A stretch of 64,000 bases of DNA from NCBI RefSeq assembly GCF_009801115.1, contig NZ_VTOL01000001.1, positions 682,001 through 746,000 of the forward strand. Reading direction: 5' to 3'. The position numbers were made by a program, and so were the translations under genes. Of the stretch, positions 33,015 to 42,088 are shown in pieces. The first letter of the stretch is position 1. Each line of letters begins with the position of its first letter. A model generated the notes under the pieces. The model saw only the letters and a list, made by a program, of their open reading frames with translations, had not been told where the DNA came from and searched no databases. This stretch comes from Dyadobacter sp. 3J3 (GTDB taxonomy: Bacteria; Bacteroidota; Bacteroidia; Cytophagales; Spirosomataceae).

Positions 33015-33203
33015 ATTCAGACTTAAAATTTAAAATTCTTATTGCTTTTTCGCCGATTAAAATCGGCTTTGCAATGTAGAAACTCTAAATAATAAGACAT
33101 TAAGTAATTCTACGTTATTCTAATCGAATATTGAGTAAAAAATTCGTTTTAAGAATATTCAAGCTTTTCACATAAAATAGGGCCATAAATTTATTGAAAT
33201 CGA

Positions 33204-34013
33204 TCACCTAACTTCTCCCAATCCTTCCCAATTACCCGGCTCATGCAGGAAAACATTATAATCCACAAAACCATGAATACCGTCTGCCCAGCCCTTCTCG
33301 CTATGCTGCCAAAAAAGAACGTGCGCGTCGGAAGCCAGGTCGTCAATGTGATTTCTTGAATAACCGGCGAGCCATAGAGGATAATCATCAAAATTTCCCG
33401 CTATATATTTTTTGTAAAAATGTTCGTTCACATAAATGATCGGGCGTACGCCATAATGTTTTTCGATCAGGATGAGCCAGTTTCGGACGCCCTTGACAAT
33501 GATATCGTTTGGTTTTCTGGCATCCGTTTCGAGATCAAGGACGGGAGGCAGATCTCCGGGAAGCAGTTCAACCTGCCCAATAAAATTATCAACCTGGCGG
33601 TCGGACATTACGCGGGGATTGTAGAAGTGATATGCACCTCGTTTCATTCCTACCCGTTTCGCCTCTTTCCAGTTGCGCTGGAATTCCCTATCCAAATGTG
33701 TGGCTCCTTCGGTAGCTTTTATGTATACAAAATCAATTCCTACCTCCTCAGTCCGTGAATTTTTTAATTTATCCCAATTGATACGGGCATTGTGATGTGA
33801 TACATCAATGCCGTGCACAGCATATTTAAGAGGAAGTTTGATCCCGAATTTGGCAATATAAGTCCAGCGATTTTCGTCCTTACTATCGTTCCACCACACC
33901 AATCCGCCAATCAGCAATACTACACCGGCTATGATCAGCCAGCCTTTCATCGGCAATGGTTTCAGGTAGTCAGGCTTACCGGCCGGGATATTTCGCACTT
34001 TCTTTTTTGTCAT
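33204..34013 (-). CDS. GH25-family lysozyme (muramidase), membrane anchored
   Basis: This is an N,O-diacetylmuramidase-type enzyme that cuts peptidoglycan glycan strands. A basic N-terminus and one transmembrane helix (about 24-41, GWLIIAGVVLLIGGLVWW) anchor it facing the periplasm. The catalytic domain begins HGIDVSHHNARINWDKLK with D70. DFVYIKATEG and PPVLDLETD (D160, E162, D164) hold the active-site acids, and GAYHFYNP and YPLWLAGY follow as in GH25. At 269 residues it is full length. It stands alone, outside the peptide island. Confidence 0.88.
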   Translation of the reverse strand: MTKKKVRNIPAGKPDYLKPLPMKGWLIIAGVVLLIGGLVWWNDSKDENRWTYIAKFGIKLPLKYAVHGIDVSHHNARINWDKLKNSRTEEVGIDFVYIKATEGATHLDREFQRNWKEAKRVGMKRGAYHFYNPRVMSDRQVDNFIGQVELLPGDLPPVLDLETDARKPNDIIVKGVRNWLILIEKHYGVRPIIYVNEHFYKKYIAGNFDDYPLWLAGYSRNHIDDLASDAHVLFWQHSEKGWADGIHGFVDYNVFLHEPGNWEGLGEVR

Positions 34014-34276
34014 ACGTCAGCAAAAGTACGAAAAGATAGGAATGGTTGTCATTATTGCAGTTAGTGAAAAGAGATTACAACCACTTCATTACGACAAAAC
34101 TTTGTAGAAGGTCACCTACTATTTAGCTATTTTTCAATCAAATTTTGAATATTATAATCGTATTCCGGTTACCAGAGCAAAACAGGCTAAAATAACGTCA
34201 TTTCCTGATTTTCCTAAGTGACGCATTAAAATCAGATTAGTCTAATCAAATGTAGCATACATAATTCTTTATTAAG

Positions 34277-34528
34277 ATGATACAGATGAAACGGGAAATG
34301 AAAGAAGAAAATCTGGAAACCATTGGAAGGAGAATTAGAAAACTCCGCCTTTTACACGGTTTCAAACAGGAGATCATTGCCCGTGAAATCGGTCTAAGCC
34401 AGACGGCATATAGCAAAATAGAAACTGGAGATACCAGCCTTACAATAGGAAGGGCCTCAGCGATAGCAAGATTTTTTGGCATGTCACTCACAGAATTACT
34501 ATCCTGGGAAGAAAGCGTCTTAAAATAA
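34277..34528 (+). CDS. XRE-family helix-turn-helix regulator
   Basis: This 83-residue DNA-binding protein is made almost entirely of one Cro/C1-type HTH: IGRRIRKLRLLHGFKQEIIA, then EIGLSQTAYSKIETGDTSL, then IGRASAIARFFGMSLTELL. The start could be the ATG at 34277, 34286 or 34298; the HTH is complete with any of them. Related motifs AAGTGACGCATTAA (about 34215) and AAGTGACGTCTTAA (about 34558) flank the gene and could be its own binding sites. The target is unknown. Confidence 0.75.
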   Translation: MIQMKREMKEENLETIGRRIRKLRLLHGFKQEIIAREIGLSQTAYSKIETGDTSLTIGRASAIARFFGMSLTELLSWEESVLK

Positions 34529-34606
34529 ATTCGATCTCTTGTGTGACGCTTTTATTCAAGTGACGTCTTAATAAGGAATTTAAGGAAACTGTTTTAAAAC
34601 ACATTA

Positions 34607-34702
34607 TACACACACCATTAAAGTTAAGCATATAGTTTACACACACTTTTTAAACACTTCATCAACAAACTTTATTAACACTACCTACCATTTTACACAC
34701 AC
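34607..34702. repeat. Three TACACACAC direct repeats
   Basis: TACACACAC occurs at 34607-34615, 34638-34646 and 34694-34702, each in A/T-rich context, 31 and 56 bases apart. They lie in the otherwise gene-free stretch 34529-34910. No reading frame is supported there. Confidence 0.4.
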
Positions 34703-34785
34703 TTAAAATCAATGAGTAAAAGCAACTATTGTTTTTATTCATTGATTTTTTGCATTATCGCCACCATTAATAAGAATTATGGTCC

Positions 34786-34818
34786 ATTTCGCCATTCAAT
34801 TTGGTATTTCGCCATTCA
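34786..34818 (+). promoter_or_regulatory. Paired direct repeat ATTTCGCCATTCA, 20-bp spacing
   Basis: ATTTCGCCATTCA occurs at 34786-34798 and again at 34806-34818, exactly 20 bp apart (about two helical turns), ending 11 bases before the putative -33 box at 34830. This is the usual geometry for a dimeric activator site. Confidence 0.5.
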
Positions 34819-34829
34819 TGTACTTTGTA

Positions 34830-34861
34830 TTGCATAGTACCTAGCATAACCCTTACCTTTA
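34830..34861 (+). promoter_or_regulatory. Putative promoter of the 126-residue secreted protein gene
   Basis: TTG at 34830-34832 and TACCTTTA at 34854-34861 (7 of 8 to TAnnTTTG) are 21 bases apart. The predicted leader is about 45 bases. Confidence 0.45.
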
Positions 34862-34910
34862 TCATGTTCTTTAAGAAAAACACATCATAAATCTTTAAAT
34901 ACTATTAGCC

Positions 34911-35291
34911 ATGAAAACTTCATTCAATTCCGCAATCATCGCGTTTGTACTAACTGCAACTACAATTTTCTCTGCTAACGCAGAAGACAAAGAAGTAAAA
35001 AAAGTAACAGGTTTCGATTCCGGCATTTATGCTTCCAGGGATGGAAAACTTAAAATTAATATTGACAAGTATAACAATGAAGCTACTGCGATCCTGCTTC
35101 GCGATGCCAATGGTAATGTTATTTATAGAGAAACTGCCGGTAGAAGCGACAAAAAACTCAGACGTGAAATTGATGTAAACCAATTAAAAAGTGGAAATTA
35201 CATCATTGAAATTTCCAGCAAAGGAGAAAAACAAACAAAAGTTTTACAATTAACCGAAAAAACAACTCAACGTGCTGTTACTGTTAACTAA
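34911..35291 (+). CDS. Small secreted protein with T9SS-tail-like/DUF3244-like fold
   Basis: A signal peptide (MKTSFNSAIIAFVLTATTIF, cleavage after ANA) precedes about 100 residues. The segment ATAILLRDANGNVIYRET, then LRREIDVNQLKSGNYIIEIS and KVLQL, has the strand order of Por-secretion C-terminal domains and DUF3244: a small beta-sandwich with a DxNGNVxY turn and an LxxGxYxIxI strand. There is no large passenger, so it is probably a free periplasmic or surface protein of the kind seen in many copies in Cytophagales. Function is unknown. It has its own promoter and a terminator shared with leuS. Confidence 0.6.
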   Translation: MKTSFNSAIIAFVLTATTIFSANAEDKEVKKVTGFDSGIYASRDGKLKINIDKYNNEATAILLRDANGNVIYRETAGRSDKKLRREIDVNQLKSGNYIIEISSKGEKQTKVLQLTEKTTQRAVTVN

Positions 35292-35307
35292 AAATCTGAT
35301 TAAACAT

Positions 35308-35358
35308 GAAAGCAGGAATTAACTGACCCGATGGCCATAATTCCTGCTTTCTTATTTT
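35308..35358. terminator. Bidirectional terminator between the secreted protein gene and leuS
   Basis: GAAAGCAGGAATTA (35308-35321) and TAATTCCTGCTTTC (35338-35351) pair perfectly over 14 bp, with T-rich sequence after the stem (CTTATTTTTT). Confidence 0.75.
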
Positions 35359-38184
35359 TTACATAACTACATTCACTATACGTTTAGGAACTACGATCAC
35401 TTTTTTAGGCGTATTTCCGTCCAGCCATTTGATTACAATTTCATTAGCAAGCACTTCTTTTTCAATTTCGGTTGCCGCGGTATCCAGCGCAAATGGCAAC
35501 GTTACCCGCACTTTCCCGTTGATCTGGATCGGATATTCAAAAATCGCATCCACAACATATTGCTGTTCCCATTTTGGAAAAGCCGCTTTTGAAACAGTTC
35601 CTTTTTCATTACCCAATGCATCCCAAAGCTCTTCACTCAAATGCGGCGCATAAGGAGAGATCAAAATCACAAGTTCCTGCAAAATCGCTCTTTTGTTACA
35701 TTTCAAACTTCCCAGCTCATTCACACACATCATGAATGCACTTACGCCCGTATTGAAAGAGAAATGTTCAATATCTTCTTCAATTTTCTTGATCGTTTTG
35801 TGCAAAACACGCAACTCTTCCGGTTTCGCAGGCTCGTCTTTTACCAACCATTGTCCCTGATCGTTGTAAAATAAACGCCAGAATTTGCGGATAAAACGGT
35901 AAGTTCCGTCAATTCCGTTTGTGTTCCACGGTTTAGCCTGTTCCAATGGCCCAAGGAACATTTCGTAAAGACGTAAAGTATCTGCTCCGTATTTGGTAAC
36001 GATATCGTCCGGATTGACAACATTGAACTTGGATTTTGACATTTTCTCAACCTCCACACCGCAATGATACTTCCCGTCTTCCAAAATAAATTCAGCATTT
36101 TCACCGGCTATATCAAGTCGTGAGGCTTTGAATTTTTCAATATCCAGAATATCATTTTCAACAATATTTACATCAACATGTAAAGCCGAAACTTCATACT
36201 GAGATTTCAATCCGGCGCTTACAAAAACAGGCTTGCTATACTCATCGCTTTTAACACGATAAACAAAACTGCTTCTTCCCTGAATCATTCCCTGATTAAT
36301 CAGCTTTTTGAACGGCTCTTCCTCCGGCACAAAACCTCTGTCTTTCAAAAATTTATTCCAAAAACGACTATACAACAAATGTCCCGTTGCATGTTCCGTT
36401 CCACCGATATACAGATCTACACTTCTCCAATAGTCGATTGCTTCTTTGGATGCAAATTCATTTTCATTTTTCGCATCCATATAGCGGTACCAGTACCAGC
36501 TGCTTCCCGCCCATCCCGGCATGGTGCTCAACTCATATCCGTTCCCACTTCCGTGTGCCCAACCCGCTGCACGGCCTAATGGCGGCTCACCCATTTCTGT
36601 TGGTAAATATTTATCAACTGCCGGCAAATTCAGCGGCAATTCTTCTTCTTTCAACAAATACGGTAACGGCTCTCCTTTGCTGTCATTTTTATAAAAAACA
36701 GGTACAGGTTCTCCCCAATAGCGCTGGCGACTGAAAACCGCATCACGCAAACGGTAATTTATTTTTCCTTTTCCAACACCTTTTTCTTCAAGCCACTGAA
36801 CCAGGATTTTATTGGCTTCATGGAATGTCAGTCCGTTGATCATACCGGAATTGATATATTTCCCTTCCTTGGTATTATCAGCCTGCACTTCCATATCCTT
36901 TTGTGAATCAAGAATTGGAATAATTGGCAGATCAAAATGTTTTGCAAAATTCCAGTCACGCTGATCTCCCGACGGAACCGCCATAACTGCACCCGTTCCA
37001 TAACCTGCCAAAACGTAATCCGCGATATAAACAGGAATTTTTTCGTCGTTAAAAGGATTGATTGCATACGCACCTGTGAAAGCACCCGAAACCGTTTTTA
37101 CATCACTGGTCCGATCGCGCTCCGACCGTTTTTTGGTCACATCAATGTAAGCATCAATATCTGCCCTTTGCTCAGGCGTCGTGATCACGTCCACAAGTTC
37201 ATGCTCCGGCGCGATAACCATAAAGGAAACTCCGTAAATGGTATCAACACGCGTTGTGAAAACTGTGATCGTTTCTTCGCCCGCAAGTCCGTCTTTTGAA
37301 GTGGCCACAGGAAACTTAACCAAAGCCCCAACCGAACGGCCTATCCAGTTTCTTTGCTGCTCTTTCAAAGATTCCGTCCAATCCACCTGATCAAGACCAT
37401 CCAAAAGTCTTTGTGAATACGCTGTGATCCGCATCATCCACTGACGCATCAGTTTCTGGATTACCGGAAATCCTCCACGTTCCGAAACACCGTCTTTTAC
37501 TTCGTCATTTGACAAAACAGAACCTAAACCCGGGCACCAGTTAACGGTTGCATCCGCAACATAGGTAATTCTGTATTTCAGCGTAATTTTATATTGTTCT
37601 TCTTCCGACAAGGAATTCCACTCCTCAGCTGTAAAAGAAGGAATATCTTCATCACAAGCAGCATTTACATTATGATTGCCCTCTTTTTCAAAAATCGCAA
37701 TAAGGGTTTCAATTCTTTCCGCTTTTTGCGCGTCGTTATTATACCAGCTTTCAAAAAGCTCGGTAAAAATCCATTGTGTCCATTTATAATATGACGGATC
37801 AGAAGTACGCACTTCACGACTCCAATCATAGCTAAAACCCAGATTTTTTAATTGTTCAATATATCTGGTAATATTTTGTTCCGTTGTAATCGCAGGATGC
37901 TGACCTGTCTGGATAGCATATTGTTCAGCCGGAAGACCAAAACTATCGAACCCCATCGGGTGCAAAACGTTGAATCCTTTCAGGCGTTTGTAGCGGGAAT
38001 ATATATCTGAAGCGATATATCCAAGCGGGTGGCCTACATGCAAACCAGCACCGGAAGGATATGGAAACATATCCAAAACATAATATTTGGGAAGATTTGA
38101 CGTATTTTGAACGCGATAAACCTCATTAGATTCCCAAAAATTCTGCCATTTCTTTTCGATTTCCCGATGACTATATTCACTCAT
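35359..38184 (-). CDS. leuS: Leucyl-tRNA synthetase
   Basis: This class Ia aminoacyl-tRNA synthetase attaches leucine to tRNA-Leu. The HIGH-type motif is HVGH at 49-52, in [16 protein letters not shown], and the KMSKS loop is [18 protein letters not shown]. The CP1 editing domain is present ([30 protein letters not shown]). There is a Bacteroidota-type insertion with [14 protein letters not shown] before the KMSKS loop. At 941 residues it is full length. Convergent with the preceding gene; its promoter box is at 38233-38240. Confidence 0.97.
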   Translation of the reverse strand: MSEYSHREIEKKWQNFWESNEVYRVQNTSNLPKYYVLDMFPYPSGAGLHVGHPLGYIASDIYSRYKRLKGFNVLHPMGFDSFGLPAEQYAIQTGQHPAITTEQNITRYIEQLKNLGFSYDWSREVRTSDPSYYKWTQWIFTELFESWYNNDAQKAERIETLIAIFEKEGNHNVNAACDEDIPSFTAEEWNSLSEEEQYKITLKYRITYVADATVNWCPGLGSVLSNDEVKDGVSERGGFPVIQKLMRQWMMRITAYSQRLLDGLDQVDWTESLKEQQRNWIGRSVGALVKFPVATSKDGLAGEETITVFTTRVDTIYGVSFMVIAPEHELVDVITTPEQRADIDAYIDVTKKRSERDRTSDVKTVSGAFTGAYAINPFNDEKIPVYIADYVLAGYGTGAVMAVPSGDQRDWNFAKHFDLPIIPILDSQKDMEVQADNTKEGKYINSGMINGLTFHEANKILVQWLEEKGVGKGKINYRLRDAVFSRQRYWGEPVPVFYKNDSKGEPLPYLLKEEELPLNLPAVDKYLPTEMGEPPLGRAAGWAHGSGNGYELSTMPGWAGSSWYWYRYMDAKNENEFASKEAIDYWRSVDLYIGGTEHATGHLLYSRFWNKFLKDRGFVPEEEPFKKLINQGMIQGRSSFVYRVKSDEYSKPVFVSAGLKSQYEVSALHVDVNIVENDILDIEKFKASRLDIAGENAEFILEDGKYHCGVEVEKMSKSKFNVVNPDDIVTKYGADTLRLYEMFLGPLEQAKPWNTNGIDGTYRFIRKFWRLFYNDQGQWLVKDEPAKPEELRVLHKTIKKIEEDIEHFSFNTGVSAFMMCVNELGSLKCNKRAILQELVILISPYAPHLSEELWDALGNEKGTVSKAAFPKWEQQYVVDAIFEYPIQINGKVRVTLPFALDTAATEIEKEVLANEIVIKWLDGNTPKKVIVVPKRIVNVVM

Positions 38185-38559
38185 TCTTTCTCAACAATTT
38201 AGTCTAAAATTAACTTTGGTCTTTACAGCCCGCAAAAATAGCGTTTTTGATTGTATTCGTCCCCCTTTTGCCCCAACTGATCTCAATTTTAAGTTTGAAA
38301 AACACTGTCGATTTTCATGATTACTAATGATTTACAACTTATTCATCTTGTTTTGATCCTATTTTAAGATGTGACCAAATTCTTATTTCGTTGTATACTA
38401 ACTGATTTCTAAAAAAACCAAATATTTAAATCTCAAAAAATCTTTGTAGAAACAAATGCACACTTTTAAAGTCGTTTAGGCCGAAAAGGCAAGGGCATAG
38501 GTTTTTTAAGCTAAATATTAAAAATCCACTTATTCTTCATTAACAAATTAAAACAGACT
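38185..38559. other. Divergent intergenic region leuS / outer-membrane barrel
   Basis: On the minus strand TATTTTTG (38240-38233) is an exact TAnnTTTG box for leuS, giving a leader of about 40 bases. On the + side AATCTTTG (about 38440-38447) is the nearest match for the barrel gene. A weak GCC-GAAAA-GGC hairpin followed by GGTTTTTTAAG lies at about 38480-38510. No other feature is supported. Confidence 0.4.
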
Positions 38560-39222
38560 ATGAAAAAGGTATTATTAATAGCACTCTGCGCGATTGGAAT
38601 CAACTTTTCAGCTTCGGCACAATATGATCCGGCATTTCGTTTTGGCGTAAAGGCAGGTGCTAATTTATCCAACATTAATGGTAATGACCTGGCTTTGGGT
38701 TCAGGTAGTAACGCTTTTGATTTCAAAGATAATTCAGATCGGACACTTGGTTTCACTGGTGGTGTATTCTTCCGTTTTGGACGTAATTTTTACATTCAGC
38801 CAGAAGTTTCACTTTCTCAGAAAGGTGCAAAATTCAACTTTGACAATTCAGTAAATGATGGTAAAGTTGATGTAAGATTTTCCAATTTAGATGTACCGGT
38901 ACTTTTCGGTGTACGTATTGCAAAATTCTTCCGTATCAATGCGGGTCCGATGGCTTCTTACAGATTGTCTAGCAACGGAAAACTTAATGATTCATTCAAT
39001 GACGCGACCAAATCGGATTCAAAAGCTGATTTTAACAACAAGCTTGCTTTTGGCTATCAGGCTGGTGTAGGTTTTGATTTTGGACGTTTAAGTCTGGATG
39101 TTCGTTATGAAGGAAATTTCAACGACATTGTTAAAGTAAATTATAACAACGCAACAACAGCATCTCAGTTTGGTAAAAAAAGCAATTTGTTCCAGGCTAC
39201 TTTGGGTTTTGCAATTTTCTGA
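38560..39222 (+). CDS. Outer-membrane beta-barrel protein (PorT/OMP_b-brl_2 type)
   Basis: A signal peptide (MKKVLLIALCAIGINFSASAQ) is followed by FGVKAGANLSNING, the standard first strand of Bacteroidota eight-stranded barrels. Alternating strands run through to the terminal LFQATLGFAIF, which ends in phenylalanine for Bam recognition. At 220 residues it is typical of this family. Function is not determined by the fold; it may be a structural outer-membrane protein. It is monocistronic with a terminator. Confidence 0.82.
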   Translation: MKKVLLIALCAIGINFSASAQYDPAFRFGVKAGANLSNINGNDLALGSGSNAFDFKDNSDRTLGFTGGVFFRFGRNFYIQPEVSLSQKGAKFNFDNSVNDGKVDVRFSNLDVPVLFGVRIAKFFRINAGPMASYRLSSNGKLNDSFNDATKSDSKADFNNKLAFGYQAGVGFDFGRLSLDVRYEGNFNDIVKVNYNNATTASQFGKKSNLFQATLGFAIF

Positions 39223-39252
39223 TCTGACTCTGAGTTAAATAAAAATAATCAG

Positions 39253-39283
39253 AAGGGCTATTCAATAGAATGGCCCTTTTTCT
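39253..39283 (+). terminator. Terminator after the barrel gene
   Basis: AAGGGC-T-ATT and AAT-G-GCCCTT form a stem around CAATAG, followed by TTTTTC. Confidence 0.7.
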
Positions 39284-39435
39284 TTTGTCTGAAAGGGGGA
39301 ATTTTGAATTTCATGCTTTATTTATTTTGTTGATTAGGGAATTGATGCAGATAAAGTAATTTTGCCGTTTAATTATATCAGAATTATGCTGAATGACATA
39401 ATTTGACGATATTGAAATCAACTGATTAAACAAAC

Positions 39436-40926
39436 GTGGCTTTAAATACTGACAACGTACGACTGGTTTTTGGACTAAAATTAAAACAGCTTCGCCTTGA
39501 CAAAGGGTTGTCGCTGAATGAGCTTTCCCAAAAATCGGGGTTGTCTATTTCTTATATTAACGAAATTGAGAAAGGAAAAAAGTATCCAAAATCTGATAAA
39601 ATCATTGCCCTTGCCGGTGCTATGGATGTTGATTATGATACGCTTGTTTCTTTGAAACTGAGCAAAAGGCTTGAACCTATTTCTGAATTATTAAGCTCCA
39701 ATATTCTCACCGAACTTCCCCTCGAACTTTTTGGCATTGACCCGGCCAGCTTACTCGAACTATTGTCAGATGCGCCGACCAAGATCAGCGCATTCGTAGG
39801 CACACTCATTGAAATTGCAAGGAATTACAATATGTCGGTTGAGAAATTCTATTTTTCTGCCTTGCGGACTTATCAGGAAATGCACGACAATTGTTTCGAA
39901 GACATAGAGTTGGAAGCGGAAAGATTTATGGAAGAAAGGGGAATTCCGGCAGAAAAATTGTTGGATGAAACCTATCTGGCGGAAGTACTTAAAACGGAGT
40001 ATAATTATAAAATTGAGGATATTAACGAAAAATTAAATCCCGAATTTGCCAGTGTAAGATCGTTGACTATTACGCGTCCGCAAGGAAACCGGCTGCTGGT
40101 CAATGTACATCTTTCGTCTGTTCAGCGTGCCTTTATTTATGGACGTGAAATAGGATATGTTTATCTAAAACTAAAAAACAGGCTACATACTACGGCTCTC
40201 GTGGAAGCCGAATCCTTTGAACAGTTATTGAACAATTTCAAAGCTTCCTATTTCGCCAGCGCGATCATTATAAAACGCAGTTTACTGATTCCAAAGCTCA
40301 AAGATTTTTTCGCATTAACTACCTGGCAACCTGAGAAATTGGTTGCACTAGTCGAAGAATTTAATACTACACCAGAATCTTTCTGTTATAGGTTAAGTAA
40401 TGTATTACCTACCCATTTTGGAATAAAACAGATTTTCTTTTCCCGCTTCAACAATTTTGCAGGACAGAATCTTTTTGAAATGACAAAGGAAATGCACATT
40501 TCCCGGAAGCATAATCCGCATACAGTCAAAGACGAACATTATTGCAGAAGATGGATTGCACTGACGGTTTTGAATGATCTTGCGGAATCGATTAAAAACA
40601 AAACGTATTTCAGTACAATTTGTAAAGCTCAGAAATCCAGATATATAGATACGAAGGATAATTATCTGATCATCAGTTTTGCGCAGCCAACAGCCACCAC
40701 GCCCAATCTGAACGTCAGTGTGTCGATGGGAGTTTATCTGGACGACCAAACAAGTAATACCATAAAGTTCCTGGATGATCCTGCCATTCCTTCCCGGGAT
40801 GTGAACGAGACATGTGAAAGATGCTCACTTTTTGATTGCAAGGAACGAATCGCCGCGCCTGTCATTTTGCAGAAAAAACACAAAAATGAAGAATTACGTA
40901 AAGCATTGCGACGATTGATTAATTAG
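39436..40926 (+). CDS. ScfR/RamB-family transcriptional regulator (XRE plus IrrE-like and Cys-rich C-terminal domains)
   Basis: The N-terminal XRE HTH (about residues 12-66: LKQLRLDKGLSLNELSQKSG, then SISYINEIEKGKKYPK) is followed by a long ImmA/IrrE-like middle part and a C-terminal domain with C460, C463 and C468 (TCERCSLFDCKERIAAP). The last feature identifies the short-chain-fatty-acid regulators ScfR, RamB and MccR, which sense acyl-CoAs and control acetate, propionate or glyoxylate metabolism. The start is GTG at 39436. A TAATTTTG box lies at 39357-39364. The glutaryl-CoA dehydrogenase gene 1.2 kb away is a reasonable target (inference). Confidence 0.82.
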   Translation: MALNTDNVRLVFGLKLKQLRLDKGLSLNELSQKSGLSISYINEIEKGKKYPKSDKIIALAGAMDVDYDTLVSLKLSKRLEPISELLSSNILTELPLELFGIDPASLLELLSDAPTKISAFVGTLIEIARNYNMSVEKFYFSALRTYQEMHDNCFEDIELEAERFMEERGIPAEKLLDETYLAEVLKTEYNYKIEDINEKLNPEFASVRSLTITRPQGNRLLVNVHLSSVQRAFIYGREIGYVYLKLKNRLHTTALVEAESFEQLLNNFKASYFASAIIIKRSLLIPKLKDFFALTTWQPEKLVALVEEFNTTPESFCYRLSNVLPTHFGIKQIFFSRFNNFAGQNLFEMTKEMHISRKHNPHTVKDEHYCRRWIALTVLNDLAESIKNKTYFSTICKAQKSRYIDTKDNYLIISFAQPTATTPNLNVSVSMGVYLDDQTSNTIKFLDDPAIPSRDVNETCERCSLFDCKERIAAPVILQKKHKNEELRKALRRLIN

Positions 40927-41154
40927 GCCGGAAAAATAAAATAAATCTGATTTTTACAGTATCAGTTTTTGCAATTATATTTAATTAAATCGTCATAAAC
41001 GTATTAGAGAACTAAATTCCTAAAATTAAACTTATCATTGTTTGAAAGGATCTGGTAACTGATTAACCGGTAATTTTCTCACCGTCGTAATAAAACGATT
41101 TATTAGAATATTCTTAAAAAAGAGTGATTGCCATGTTCCGTCAACCTTCCGTCC

Positions 41155-41162
41155 TATCTTTG
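41155..41162 (+). promoter_or_regulatory. Promoter -7 box TATCTTTG
   Basis: This is an exact TAnnTTTG box 20 bases before the ATG at 41182. It lies downstream of an in-frame TTG at 41128 and so rules that codon out as the start. Confidence 0.55.
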
Positions 41163-41181
41163 TAAAATATTTGCAGACATT

Positions 41182-42084
41182 ATGCCCGGTACTTACGCAT
41201 TTGAAGATCTTCTTTTAAAACTCTCTACGCCGTTTTATATTTCCCTGATCTGTCTGGAAATATTCATAACGTACCGTTCACATAGAGTTTCTTACACTTT
41301 AAAAGATACTTTCACCAATGCCGCTTTAATGCTGATCAATGGCAGCATAGATCTTCTTTTCCGTGCAGTTTATGTTGGTATTTTGATATGGTTCTACAAC
41401 GTTCGAATTATAGAACCCATAGCTAATCCATACATTTACTGGTTTGCTTTATTCCTTTTTGAAGATCTCACTTTTTATACATTACATTATGTAGATCATC
41501 ATAGCCGCCTTTTCTGGGCCGTTCATGTGACGCATCACTCATCTGAACATTTCAATCTGACAACGGGTTTCCGTTCCTCGGTTTTCCAGCCCTTATACCG
41601 TTTTGTCTATTTTATTCCGTTGGTACTGATCGGTTTCAGCCCGGCAGATATTGTTATTATGTATTCTCTTACGCAGATTTATGGCATTATTGTCCATACG
41701 GAATACGTGGATAAACTGGGCTGTTTGGAATATATTTTTGTTACACCTTCGCACCATCGCGTTCATCACGCGAGTAACATTCAATATCTGGACAAAAATA
41801 TGGGCATGTGTCTCATTATCTGGGATAGAATGTTTGGTACTTTTCAAGAAGAAATCCCAACTATTCCACCACATTATGGATTAACGAAAAGTACGAAAAC
41901 AGACGGATTATCTGAAACTGTTTTTCATGAATGGAAAGAAATCAAGAAAGATTTTGATCAGCCAATTGATTTTAAAACCAAATTGAAATATTTGATTAAA
42001 GCCCCGGGCTGGTCGCCTGATGGTTCCAGACAAACCAGCAAAGAGCTTCAAAAAGAAATTCTTGATCACGATTCTACCCAGTAA
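41182..42084 (+). CDS. Fatty-acid hydroxylase / sterol-desaturase family membrane protein
   Basis: This di-iron membrane oxygenase of the ERG3/fatty-acid hydroxylase superfamily shows the histidine clusters HYVDHHSRLFWAVHVTHHSSEH in sense, HTEYVD, and HHRVHHASN, with four or five transmembrane helices (SLICLEIFI; LMLINGSIDLLFRAVYVGILIWFY; FVYFIPLVLIGF). These clusters bind the two irons that hydroxylate or desaturate an alkyl chain or carotenoid-like lipid. The start is ATG at 41182 (MPGTYAFEDLL); the frame continues upstream to 41128 but crosses the promoter. It is convergent with the acyl-CoA dehydrogenase gene, 4 bases apart. Confidence 0.85.
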   Translation: MPGTYAFEDLLLKLSTPFYISLICLEIFITYRSHRVSYTLKDTFTNAALMLINGSIDLLFRAVYVGILIWFYNVRIIEPIANPYIYWFALFLFEDLTFYTLHYVDHHSRLFWAVHVTHHSSEHFNLTTGFRSSVFQPLYRFVYFIPLVLIGFSPADIVIMYSLTQIYGIIVHTEYVDKLGCLEYIFVTPSHHRVHHASNIQYLDKNMGMCLIIWDRMFGTFQEEIPTIPPHYGLTKSTKTDGLSETVFHEWKEIKKDFDQPIDFKTKLKYLIKAPGWSPDGSRQTSKELQKEILDHDSTQ

Positions 42085-42088
42085 ATCA

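Noticed and set aside
41128-41181. Longer N-terminus for the sterol-desaturase-like protein from TTG 41128
   Set aside because: An exact promoter box (41155-41162) lies within this stretch, so it would not be transcribed as coding sequence.
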